A DNA stretch of 33,994 nucleotides. Origin: CAINDI01 sp037127585. Its GTDB lineage: Bacteria; Verrucomicrobiota; Verrucomicrobiia; Palsa-1439. The stretch spans positions 1 to 33,994 of the forward strand of contig JBAXYB010000020.1 in the NCBI GenBank assembly GCA_037127585.1, read 5' to 3'. Below, one piece after another: positions 14,459-21,477 of this stretch (position 1 is the stretch's first letter; each line of letters begins with the position of its first letter). The notes below the pieces were generated by a model. The model had not been told where the DNA came from, ran no database searches, and worked only from the letters and a program-made list of their open reading frames with translations. A program made the position numbers and the translations under genes.

Positions 14459-15754
14459 GTGAGCTACGACCTCGTCATTCGCGGTGGACAAACCGGCGAC
14501 ATCGCTGTCGGTGACGGCACAATCCAAGCCATCGGCGTAATCCGCGAAGCCGGTCGCGAAGAAATCAACGCGACTGACCTCCATGTTTTTCCCGGCTACA
14601 TCGACGCGCACGTTCACTTCAACGATCCCGGTCGAGCCGATTGGGAAGGATTCGAGACCGGCTCGCGCGCCTTGACTGCCGGCGGCGGGACGTTGTTCTT
14701 CGACATGCCGCTCAACGCGCATCCGCCGACCGTCAACGTCGCCGCCTTCGATAAAAAGCTCGCTGCCGCGACCGGTAAGTCGCTCGTCGATTTCGCATTC
14801 TGGGGCGGACTCGTCCCCGGTAATCTCGACGACCTCGAACCTCTCGCCGAACGCGGTGTCATCGGCTTCAAAGCGTTTATGAGTCCGAGCGGCATCGACG
14901 ATTTTTCCCACGTCGATCACCGAACGCTCCGGGAAGGCATGAAGCGCATCGCGCCGTTGAAACGCATCGTCGCGCTCCACGCCGAATGGCCGGCCAAACT
15001 GCGGACGCCGGCTATCGGTCGGATGACCATTCGCGACTATCTCGATTCCCGGCCCATCGAAGCCGAGCAGGAAGCCATCCGCATCGCCATCGAACTTGCC
15101 GGCGAGACGGGTTGCCGGCTGCATATCGTGCACGTGAGCGCGGGTTCGAGCGTCGAATTCGTCACGCAAGCCCGGCATCAAGGGGTGGATGTCACGTGCG
15201 AAACTTGTCCGCATTATCTGCTGCTGACCGACCGCGACTTGGAACGTCTCGGCGCGGTCGCGAAATGCGCGCCGCCGTTGCGGCCCGGCAGCGAACAGGA
15301 GATTCTGTGGGAACGCGTGAAAGATGGCTCGGTGTTGTTTCTCGCCTCCGATCACTCGCCGTCGCCATGGAGCATGAAGACGAACACCGATTTCTTCAGG
15401 GTTTGGGGCGGCATTTCTTCTGTGCAACACGCCTGGCCACTGTTGCTGTCGAAATTCGAGCCGGCCGCGTATGCGAAACTTACCGCCGGCAATGTGGCCG
15501 ACCGGTTTTCGCTCCCCGGCAAGGGCAAGATTGAGGTCGGCGCGGACGCGGATTTCGCACTCGTGCGCCTCGATGAAACGGACGTGGTCGAAGCCGGGCA
15601 GTTGTTCTACCGGCATCAGCACAGTCCGTACGTTGGCCGTAAGATTCGCGGCAAGGTTGTGCGGACGATTGCGCGCGGCCGGTCGGTGTTCGCCGACGGC
15701 AAAATTGTCTCGCCACCATTGGGGCGTTTGGTCAAACCTATGAGGAACGCATGA
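14459..15754 (+). CDS. allB: Allantoinase
   Basis: Allantoinase hydrolyses allantoin to allantoate. The 431-residue cyclic amidohydrolase has all dinuclear metal ligands: His51 and His53 in DAHVHFND, the carboxylatable Lys138 in GFKAFMSPSG, histidines in ALHAEWP and IVHVSAG, and an aspartate in ASDHSP. The FKAFMS block separates allantoinases from dihydroorotases and hydantoinases. It begins with GTG 14459, two bases after the toxin stop, and ends in an ATGA overlap with the next gene. It belongs to the antitoxin-toxin-allB-allE transcription unit. Confidence 0.92.
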   Translation: MSYDLVIRGGQTGDIAVGDGTIQAIGVIREAGREEINATDLHVFPGYIDAHVHFNDPGRADWEGFETGSRALTAGGGTLFFDMPLNAHPPTVNVAAFDKKLAAATGKSLVDFAFWGGLVPGNLDDLEPLAERGVIGFKAFMSPSGIDDFSHVDHRTLREGMKRIAPLKRIVALHAEWPAKLRTPAIGRMTIRDYLDSRPIEAEQEAIRIAIELAGETGCRLHIVHVSAGSSVEFVTQARHQGVDVTCETCPHYLLLTDRDLERLGAVAKCAPPLRPGSEQEILWERVKDGSVLFLASDHSPSPWSMKTNTDFFRVWGGISSVQHAWPLLLSKFEPAAYAKLTAGNVADRFSLPGKGKIEVGADADFALVRLDETDVVEAGQLFYRHQHSPYVGRKIRGKVVRTIARGRSVFADGKIVSPPLGRLVKPMRNA

Positions 15755-16467
15755 ACACACCGCTTGGACTCAGCCGCAACGTCATCAAACCAAACTACGC
15801 ACTCATCACGCTCGACGGTTTCGTGCCGAGCAACATGCCGGGTTGGACGAACGTCGTGTTCAACGTGCTGATCTCCGGTGCGCTCGGCGCGAAGTTCAAT
15901 CAACATCTCGTCACGTTCGCGAAAGATGGTCGCGGCACCGGTAACACTGGCGCGAAACAACTTTTCGCTTACGTCGTCAGCGGCGCGATCACGTTGAACA
16001 AGGAGAAGCTCGAGGCCGGTGGCTACGCGTGGTTGCCGCCCGGCAGTGCCTACACTTTCGCCGGCATTGACGCACGGGTGTTGCTGTTCGAGAAGGTTTA
16101 CGAACCGCTGGCCGGTACGCCGACGCCCGCCGCGATGTTTGGTTACGAAAACAAGATTGCCGGACAACCGTTCCTTGGCGATCCCGATGCGCGGTTGCAG
16201 ACGCTGTTGCCAGACGCGCTCGGCTTCGACATGGCGCTGAATGTCTTCACGTACAGTCCCGGCGCGACGTTGCCATTCGTCGAGACGCACGTGATGGAAC
16301 ACGGCATGATGATTTTGTCCGGCCAGGGCGTCTACCGGCTCGATAACGATTGGCATCCCGTGATCGAAGGCGACATGATTTGGATCGGCCCGTACTGCCC
16401 GCAATGGTTTGTCTGTTCTGGTAAGAAGCCCGCACGCTACATCTACTACAAAGACGTGAATCGATAG
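15751..16467 (+). CDS. allE: (S)-ureidoglycine aminohydrolase
   Basis: This bicupin enzyme releases ammonia from S-ureidoglycine, the product of allantoate amidohydrolase, to give S-ureidoglycolate. The 238-residue length fits. N-terminal cupin residues about 40-120 include the GGYAWLPPGSAYTF strand. The C-terminal cupin includes FVETHVMEHGMMILSGQGVYRL with the manganese-binding Glu and His residues, and EGDMIWIGPYCPQWF. Its start overlaps allB by four bases. Its stop abuts a palindromic repeat and a transposase gene, which now separate it from xanthine dehydrogenase. Confidence 0.92.
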   Translation: MNTPLGLSRNVIKPNYALITLDGFVPSNMPGWTNVVFNVLISGALGAKFNQHLVTFAKDGRGTGNTGAKQLFAYVVSGAITLNKEKLEAGGYAWLPPGSAYTFAGIDARVLLFEKVYEPLAGTPTPAAMFGYENKIAGQPFLGDPDARLQTLLPDALGFDMALNVFTYSPGATLPFVETHVMEHGMMILSGQGVYRLDNDWHPVIEGDMIWIGPYCPQWFVCSGKKPARYIYYKDVNR

Positions 16468-16527
16468 GAACACCGCCGTCCCGGCGGTAGTCGGTTCGGC
16501 AAAAAGCCGCCGGGACGGCGGCGTTCC
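16467..16527. repeat. Family B palindromic repeat, upstream copy at the RAYT gene
   Basis: Arms 16467-16487 and 16507-16527 are 21-base inverted repeats with one mismatch and a 19-base loop. The core is GGAACACCGCCGTCCCGG. The repeat begins on the last base of the allE stop codon and ends on the base before the transposase start codon. Confidence 0.92.
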
Positions 16528-17190
16528 ATGAATACGGACGATACATTCTATCGCCGGCGCCTCCCACATTGGGAAAAACCGGATGCGATTTACTTCATTA
16601 CCTTCCGTGGTGCCGGTTCGCTTCCAAAGAATCTCAGTGCTGACGCCGAGGTCGAACTTAAATCCACCGCTCAACGTCTAAAAGATCAAGGCCGGCCGCC
16701 GAGCGAGTATGAGTTGGAGCGTACCTTGTATTGCGAGAAACTTTTGGATGACGACCGGACGAATCCCCTGCTGGCGCGACCAGAACTGGCTGCGTTGGTT
16801 CGCGATGTTCTACTCTTTCACAATGGGAAAATGTACGACCTGCTTGCATGGTGCATCATGCCAAACCACGTGCATCTGTTGTTGAAGCCGTTGTCTTGGA
16901 ACGCCGCCGCCCCGGCGGTCGGAGTTCCGGCAGCAACTGCCGGGGACGACGGCGTTCCTTCTTTGGCCGAAATCATGCACAGCATCAAAAGCTACAGCGC
17001 GAAGGAAGCAAAGAAGCGCGGACTGGTTGCCGGTAATCTATGGCAACGTGAGTATTTTGATCGTTGGGTGAGAAACGACATGGAACTCAACCGTTACATC
17101 GAGTACATCCGTCAGAATCCTGTAGTGGCGGGATTGGTAAGATCGCCCGAAGACTATCCGTGGCTCGGAACGCCACCGTCCCGGTGGTAA
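16528..17190 (+). CDS. REP-associated tyrosine transposase (RAYT, Y1 family)
   Basis: The 220-residue protein opens with the RAYT block RRLPHWEKPDAIYFITFRGAG. The HUH metal site is MPNHVHLLLKP near residue 115, and the catalytic tyrosine region is NRYIEYIRQNPV near 195. LWQREYFDRWVRND is also typical. RAYTs nick single strands at REP hairpins and are thought to move them. Two features are odd. Residues about 124-144, just after the HUH motif, come from a palindromic repeat inserted in frame where relatives go directly from LLLKP to a helix like LAEIMHSIKSY. The last residues, GTPPSRW, and the stop lie in the downstream repeat. No ribosome binding site is evident because the upstream repeat abuts ATG 16528. 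Confidence 0.9.
   Translation: MNTDDTFYRRRLPHWEKPDAIYFITFRGAGSLPKNLSADAEVELKSTAQRLKDQGRPPSEYELERTLYCEKLLDDDRTNPLLARPELAALVRDVLLFHNGKMYDLLAWCIMPNHVHLLLKPLSWNAAAPAVGVPAATAGDDGVPSLAEIMHSIKSYSAKEAKKRGLVAGNLWQREYFDRWVRNDMELNRYIEYIRQNPVVAGLVRSPEDYPWLGTPPSRW
16898..16958. repeat. Family B palindromic repeat inside the RAYT gene
   Basis: Arms 16898-16918 and about 16937-16958 form an imperfect inverted repeat with the family B core (GGAACGCCGCCGCCCCGG). It is in frame and encodes WNAAAPAV at one end and DDGVP at the other, directly after the HUH motif of the transposase. More substitutions than in other copies suggest an older insertion. Confidence 0.85.
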
Positions 17191-17226
17191 TTTCCGAATC
17201 TCCGACCGCCGGGACGGCGGCGTTAC
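17167..17226. repeat. Family B palindromic repeat, downstream copy at the RAYT gene
   Basis: Arms 17167-17187 and 17206-17226 form an inverted repeat with about three mismatches. It overlaps the last codons and the stop of the transposase and ends 40 bases before the xanthine dehydrogenase start. Confidence 0.88.
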
Positions 17227-17266
17227 TACTTTTCGCCTCTCGACCCGCGTGATACAGTGCTCGGCG

Positions 17267-20200
17267 ATGTCGCAGACCTTCGATTTCACACTGAATGGCG
17301 AACGCATCACAGTTGCCGGTATCTCATCCAACACCTCGCTGCTTGAATATCTCCGTGCGACCGGCCGTACCGGTTCGAAAGAAGGCTGCAACGAAGGCGA
17401 CTGCGGCGCATGCACGGTGTTGCTGGACGGTCGTGCGGTAAACAGTTGCATCATGCTCTTGCCGATGGTGGCCGGCCGGGAAGTCATCAGCGTCGAAGGC
17501 CTGCATGATCATCCCGTACAAAGTGCGATGGTCGAACATTACGGTTCGCAGTGTGGTTACTGCACGCCCGGTTTCATCTGTTCGATGGCCGAGGGACACG
17601 ACCGGCTTAAGCCCGACCAGCACACCGCGATCGCCGACCAACTCTGCGGCAACCTCTGTCGCTGCACAGGCTATCGCCCGATTCGCGACGCGATGGTCGA
17701 GGCGCTGCGGAACACCGCCGTCCCGGCGGTCGAAGTCCGGAGAGAACAACGCCGGGACGGCGGCGTTCCGTCGTATCTCGGCTTCCATCGGCCAACTTCA
17801 CTCACGGAACTGTTCACGCTCATGCAGCGTCTCCCAGAGGCGAAGCTCGTGGCCGGTGCGACCGAGATCGGTGTCGACATCAACAAAAAGTCGAAACAGT
17901 TTCCACTACTCATCTCGACGGAAGCTATCTCTGAACTGAAGCAGATTTCCAAAACCAATTCTGAATGGCGCATTGGCGGCGCGGCGACATTGACCGAGAT
18001 TGAAGAGGCGTTGGCGGGCGAGTACCCGGTCATTGATAAAATGCTCTGGGTCTTCGCCTCCCGCCAAATCCGCAACCGCGCCACACTGGCCGGTAACCTC
18101 GTAACGGCTTCGCCCATTGGCGACACGCCGCCGGTCTTGCTCGCGCTCGACGCGAAAGTCGAACTCGCAAGCGTGGCCGGCAAGCGCATCGTCCTGTTGG
18201 ATGAATTCTTCGTGGCGTACCGGAAAACAGCGATGAAACCGGGCGAGGTGCTGACGGCGATTCTGTTGCCGCGAAATCTCTCGGGCAAAACTAATTTCTA
18301 CAAAGTCTCCAAACGCCGGGAACTCGATATCAGCACTGTTGCCGCGGCGTTTCGCATCGAAACGGAGTATGGCAAGATTAAGACGGCCCGGCTCGCCTAT
18401 GGCGGTGTCGCGCCAATGCCGGTACGAGCGCGGAAGACGGAAGCGGCGTTGCTCAATGGATCGGTGGCCGATGCGCTCGCGGTTTTGCGGGAAGAATTTC
18501 AACCGATCAGCGACGCGCGAGGCAGTGCGGAATACCGGCGCGGGTTGATTGTGAGTTTGTTCGAGAAGTTTCTGGCTGGTGAAGAGAGTCTTTCTCAGGA
18601 CAAGCCGCTGGACTTTGTCTGTAGCCGAAGCGTGAGCTTCTGTGCCGGCAAGACCGAAGCTCACGCTTCGGCTACAGGAAAGGATCTGAAGCACGACAGC
18701 GCGATCGGACACGTTACCGGCGGCGCGCTATACGTGGACGACGAGGCGGCGCGCCGACCGATGCTCGAAGTCTGGCCGGTGTTTTCGCCGCATGCTCACG
18801 CTAAAATTCTGCGACGTGACGCGAGCGCGGCGCTCAAAGTGCCGGGCGTCGTCACCGTGCTGATGGCCGAAGACGTGCCGGGGTTGAACGACGTGGGCGT
18901 GGCGAAGCGCGACGAGATTTTATTCGCCGACAAGGAAGTGATGTATCATGGACATCTCGTCGCGGCGGTCGTCGGCGAATCGCGCGAGGCTTGCCGGCGG
19001 GGGGCGGAGAAATTTGTGGTCCAGTACGAACCATTGCCGGCCACGCGGTCGATCGCGGATGCGATCCGGCAAGAGCAGTTTCACACGGATGAATACCGGA
19101 TGGCGCGGGGTGATTGTTCCGTTGCGAGCGCGAAACAGATCGAAGGCGAGTTTGCGTTTGGCGGGCAGGAGCATTTCTATCTCGAAACGCACGCGGCTTG
19201 GGCGGAGTGCGGGGATGCGGGGGACATTTTCATTTCATCGTCGACGCAGCATCCTTCGGAGATTCAGGCCGTCATTTCGCATGTGATGCATTTGCCGCGG
19301 AATAAGATCGTCGTCGAAGCGCCGCGGATGGGTGGTGGGTTTGGAGGTAAGGAGACGCAGGGGAATACGTTCGCGGCGATTGCGGCGCTCGGCGCGTGGA
19401 AGACTAAGAAGCCGGTGCGGGTGCGGTTGGACCGCGACGTGGACATGATGATGACCGGGAAACGGCATCCGTTTCTGGCCAATTTCAAAGTCGGCTTTGA
19501 TGATGCCGGTAAGATTCAGTCGGCGAAGGTGGATTTGTTTTCGGATGGCGGGTGGTCGCTGGATTTGTCGATGCCGGTGTTGTGCCGGGCGTTGTTCCAT
19601 CTTGATAACGCGTATTACTTGCCGAACGTCGCGTTTGCCGGGCGGGTGTGCAAAACCAACATGACTTCGCACACGGCTTTCCGTGGGTTCGGCGGGCCGC
19701 AGGGGATGTTGGTGATCGAAGAGATTATGGATCGCGTGGCCCGGCAGCTTGGGTTGCCGCCGGAAGTGGTGCGCGAACGGAATCTGTATCACGGCACCGG
19801 TGAGACGAACACGACGCATTATGGCGAAGAGATCGGCGATAATCGCATTCAGACGATTTGGCAGTCCTTGAAGCAATCGGCGGAATTGGAGAAACGGCGG
19901 CGTGAGATCGCGGAGTACAATCGACGAGACTCGCGCATCAAACGCGGGATTGCGATTACCCCAGTAAAATTTGGGATTTCGTTTACGAAGTCGGAATACA
20001 ACCAGGCGGGGGCGCTCGTGTTGATTTATCAGGACGGCACGGTGCAGGTGAATCACGGCGGGACGGAGATGGGCCAGGGCTTGTACACGAAGATGCTCGG
20101 CGTAGCGTGCCGGGAACTCGGCGTACCAGCGGAGCGAGTGCGGGTGATGAAGACACGGACCGATAAAGTGCCGAATACTTCGGCGACGGCGGCGTCGAGC

Positions 20201-20938
20201 GGGGCGGACTTGAACGGCGCGGCAGTGCGGAATGCGTGTGAGACGTTGCGGACGCGGCTCGCACCGGTGGCAGCGAAGTTGTTGAAGGTGGACGAAGGTA
20301 AAGTGGAGTTTCGCTGCGGTAAGGCGTGGGCGGGTGGGCAGTCGGTGGCGTTTGAGGAAGTCACGATGGCGGCGTATCAGGCGCGCGTGCAGATGTCGGC
20401 GACGGGTTATTACGCGACACCGAATCTGCATTTTGATTTTAAGACCGGGAAGGGAAATCCGTTCCACTATTTCGCATGCGGTGCGGCGGTGACGGAGGTG
20501 GAGGTGGACGGTTACTCCGGTATGAGTCGGGTGATGCGCGTGGATATTTTGCACGACGTTGGCGATTCGTTGAATCCCGGGATTGATCGGGGGCAGATCG
20601 AAGGCGGATTTGCACAGGGCATGGGTTGGCTGACGCGCGAGGAACTTTTGTGGGATGACAAAGGCCGGTTGGCCACGCACTCGGCGAGCACGTACCAGAT
20701 ACCGGCGTTCAGCGATGCGCCGGCGGATTTTCGAGTGACGCTTTTGCCGGAGGCGACGCAGCATAACACGATTCATGGAAGCAAGGCGGTGGGTGAACCG
20801 CCGTTCATGCTGGCGATTTCGGTACGCGAAGCGATTCGCGATGCGGTCGCGGCGTTTGGGAAAGGTGGTGAAGTGCGGTTGGCGTCACCGGCAACTTGCG
20901 AGGCGGTGTTCGTGGCAATTCAACAACAGAATCGTTAA
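17267..20938 (+). CDS. Xanthine dehydrogenase, single-chain Fe-S/FAD/molybdopterin enzyme
   Basis: This 1223-residue enzyme oxidises hypoxanthine and xanthine to urate. Residues 1-147 carry two 2Fe-2S clusters (CNEGDCGAC, then QCGYCTPG and CGNLCRCTGYRP). Residues about 170-445 are the FAD domain (VAGATEIGVDI, TLAGNLVTASPIGD). Residues about 475-1223 are the molybdenum domain, with the substrate arginine in AFRGFGGPQG and catalytic Glu1177 in AVGEPPFM. Bacterial enzymes usually split these parts into subunits; here they are fused as in eukaryotes. Two palindromic repeats encode extra peptides exactly in the linkers, at residues about 148-168 and 451-470. ATG 17267 is chosen over GTG 17249 by homology. 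The stop overlaps the next gene (TAATG). Confidence 0.93.
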   Translation: MSQTFDFTLNGERITVAGISSNTSLLEYLRATGRTGSKEGCNEGDCGACTVLLDGRAVNSCIMLLPMVAGREVISVEGLHDHPVQSAMVEHYGSQCGYCTPGFICSMAEGHDRLKPDQHTAIADQLCGNLCRCTGYRPIRDAMVEALRNTAVPAVEVRREQRRDGGVPSYLGFHRPTSLTELFTLMQRLPEAKLVAGATEIGVDINKKSKQFPLLISTEAISELKQISKTNSEWRIGGAATLTEIEEALAGEYPVIDKMLWVFASRQIRNRATLAGNLVTASPIGDTPPVLLALDAKVELASVAGKRIVLLDEFFVAYRKTAMKPGEVLTAILLPRNLSGKTNFYKVSKRRELDISTVAAAFRIETEYGKIKTARLAYGGVAPMPVRARKTEAALLNGSVADALAVLREEFQPISDARGSAEYRRGLIVSLFEKFLAGEESLSQDKPLDFVCSRSVSFCAGKTEAHASATGKDLKHDSAIGHVTGGALYVDDEAARRPMLEVWPVFSPHAHAKILRRDASAALKVPGVVTVLMAEDVPGLNDVGVAKRDEILFADKEVMYHGHLVAAVVGESREACRRGAEKFVVQYEPLPATRSIADAIRQEQFHTDEYRMARGDCSVASAKQIEGEFAFGGQEHFYLETHAAWAECGDAGDIFISSSTQHPSEIQAVISHVMHLPRNKIVVEAPRMGGGFGGKETQGNTFAAIAALGAWKTKKPVRVRLDRDVDMMMTGKRHPFLANFKVGFDDAGKIQSAKVDLFSDGGWSLDLSMPVLCRALFHLDNAYYLPNVAFAGRVCKTNMTSHTAFRGFGGPQGMLVIEEIMDRVARQLGLPPEVVRERNLYHGTGETNTTHYGEEIGDNRIQTIWQSLKQSAELEKRRREIAEYNRRDSRIKRGIAITPVKFGISFTKSEYNQAGALVLIYQDGTVQVNHGGTEMGQGLYTKMLGVACRELGVPAERVRVMKTRTDKVPNTSATAASSGADLNGAAVRNACETLRTRLAPVAAKLLKVDEGKVEFRCGKAWAGGQSVAFEEVTMAAYQARVQMSATGYYATPNLHFDFKTGKGNPFHYFACGAAVTEVEVDGYSGMSRVMRVDILHDVGDSLNPGIDRGQIEGGFAQGMGWLTREELLWDDKGRLATHSASTYQIPAFSDAPADFRVTLLPEATQHNTIHGSKAVGEPPFMLAISVREAIRDAVAAFGKGGEVRLASPATCEAVFVAIQQQNR
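17709..17769. repeat. Family B palindromic repeat in the Fe-S/FAD linker of xanthine dehydrogenase
   Basis: Arms 17709-17728 and 17750-17769 are 20-base inverted repeats with a single mismatch. The unit is in frame and encodes a peptide starting NTAVPAV and ending RRDGGVP, between the second Fe-S cluster motif and the FAD domain. Confidence 0.93.
18619..18677. repeat. Family C perfect palindrome in the FAD/Mo linker of xanthine dehydrogenase
   Basis: Arms 18619-18640 and 18656-18677 are a perfect 22-base inverted repeat (CTGTAGCCGAAGCGTGAGC and so on) around a 15-base loop. The sequence is unrelated to families A and B. It is in frame and encodes SRSVSFCAGKTEAHASAT between the FAD and molybdopterin domains. 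The lack of mismatches suggests recent arrival. Confidence 0.93.
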
Positions 20939-21477
20939 TGGTCATTACGACAGACAATCTTGAAGTGAGCTTGCGGCTGCTGGCGGAAAATGACGCGGAG
21001 GCTTTGTGCCGGTTGGTTGATCAGAACCGCGCCCATCTGCGGCAGTGGCTGCCGTGGCTTGATGGTTCGACATCCGTCGAGCACACGCGCGAGTTCATCA
21101 AGGGAACGATCAAGCGGCATGAGGAGTCGGCGGGTTTCGTGTGTGCGATCTGTTTTCAGAGTTCGATTGTCGGGGTCGTCGGCCATAACTCAATCGACAA
21201 AGCGAATCGGATTTCCTATCCAGGTTACTGGCTTTCCCAATCGCACACCGGTCGCGGTATCATGACGACGGCAGTGCGGGCGTTGATTGAGCATGCTTTT
21301 GCTGAACTCGATTTGAATCGGATCGATATCCGCGTCGCAGTAGGCAATCAAAAGAGTCAGGGCGTTGCAGACCGGCTGGGTTTTGCGCGGGAAGGGGTGA
21401 TTCGGCAGGCGGAGTGGTTGTACGACCGGTTTGTGGATCACACCGTGAACGGTTTACTGCGGTCGTCGTTCAAGTAG
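20938..21477 (+). CDS. GNAT-family N-acetyltransferase (RimJ/RimL-like)
   Basis: The 179-residue protein has the Acetyltransf_3 or RimJ/RimL pattern: LRLLAENDAEALCRLVDQNR at the start, the acetyl-CoA loop SQSHTGRGIMTTAVRALI near residue 100, and the closing block NQKSQGVADRLGFAREGVIRQAEW. It probably acetylates an amino group on a protein or small molecule, and the target is unknown. ATG 20938 shares a base with the xanthine dehydrogenase stop, so it is co-translated with it. Its 3' end overlaps the convergent xdhC by 24 bp. A direct role in purine use is only suggested by position. Confidence 0.85.
   Translation: MVITTDNLEVSLRLLAENDAEALCRLVDQNRAHLRQWLPWLDGSTSVEHTREFIKGTIKRHEESAGFVCAICFQSSIVGVVGHNSIDKANRISYPGYWLSQSHTGRGIMTTAVRALIEHAFAELDLNRIDIRVAVGNQKSQGVADRLGFAREGVIRQAEWLYDRFVDHTVNGLLRSSFK

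Larger units (their letters stand above)
16467..17226 (+). mobile_element. REP-RAYT-REP unit
   Basis: A transposase of the REP-associated tyrosine (Y1) class is bounded by two family B palindromes and holds a third within its own reading frame. The 760-bp unit separates allE from xanthine dehydrogenase. No target-site duplication is obvious, as expected for HUH-type single-strand transposition. It is the likely source of the family B copies nearby. Confidence 0.75.

Noticed and set aside
17709..17769. Palindromes in genes as intrinsic terminators or frameshift scars
   Set aside because: They lack T tracts, the host frames continue unbroken on both sides, and the same arms recur in several genes.
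19235..20776. Long minus-strand reading frame (about 513 codons) opposite xanthine dehydrogenase
   Set aside because: It mirrors the GC-rich codons of a well-supported gene. The product is a low-complexity Arg/His-rich chain with no domain.
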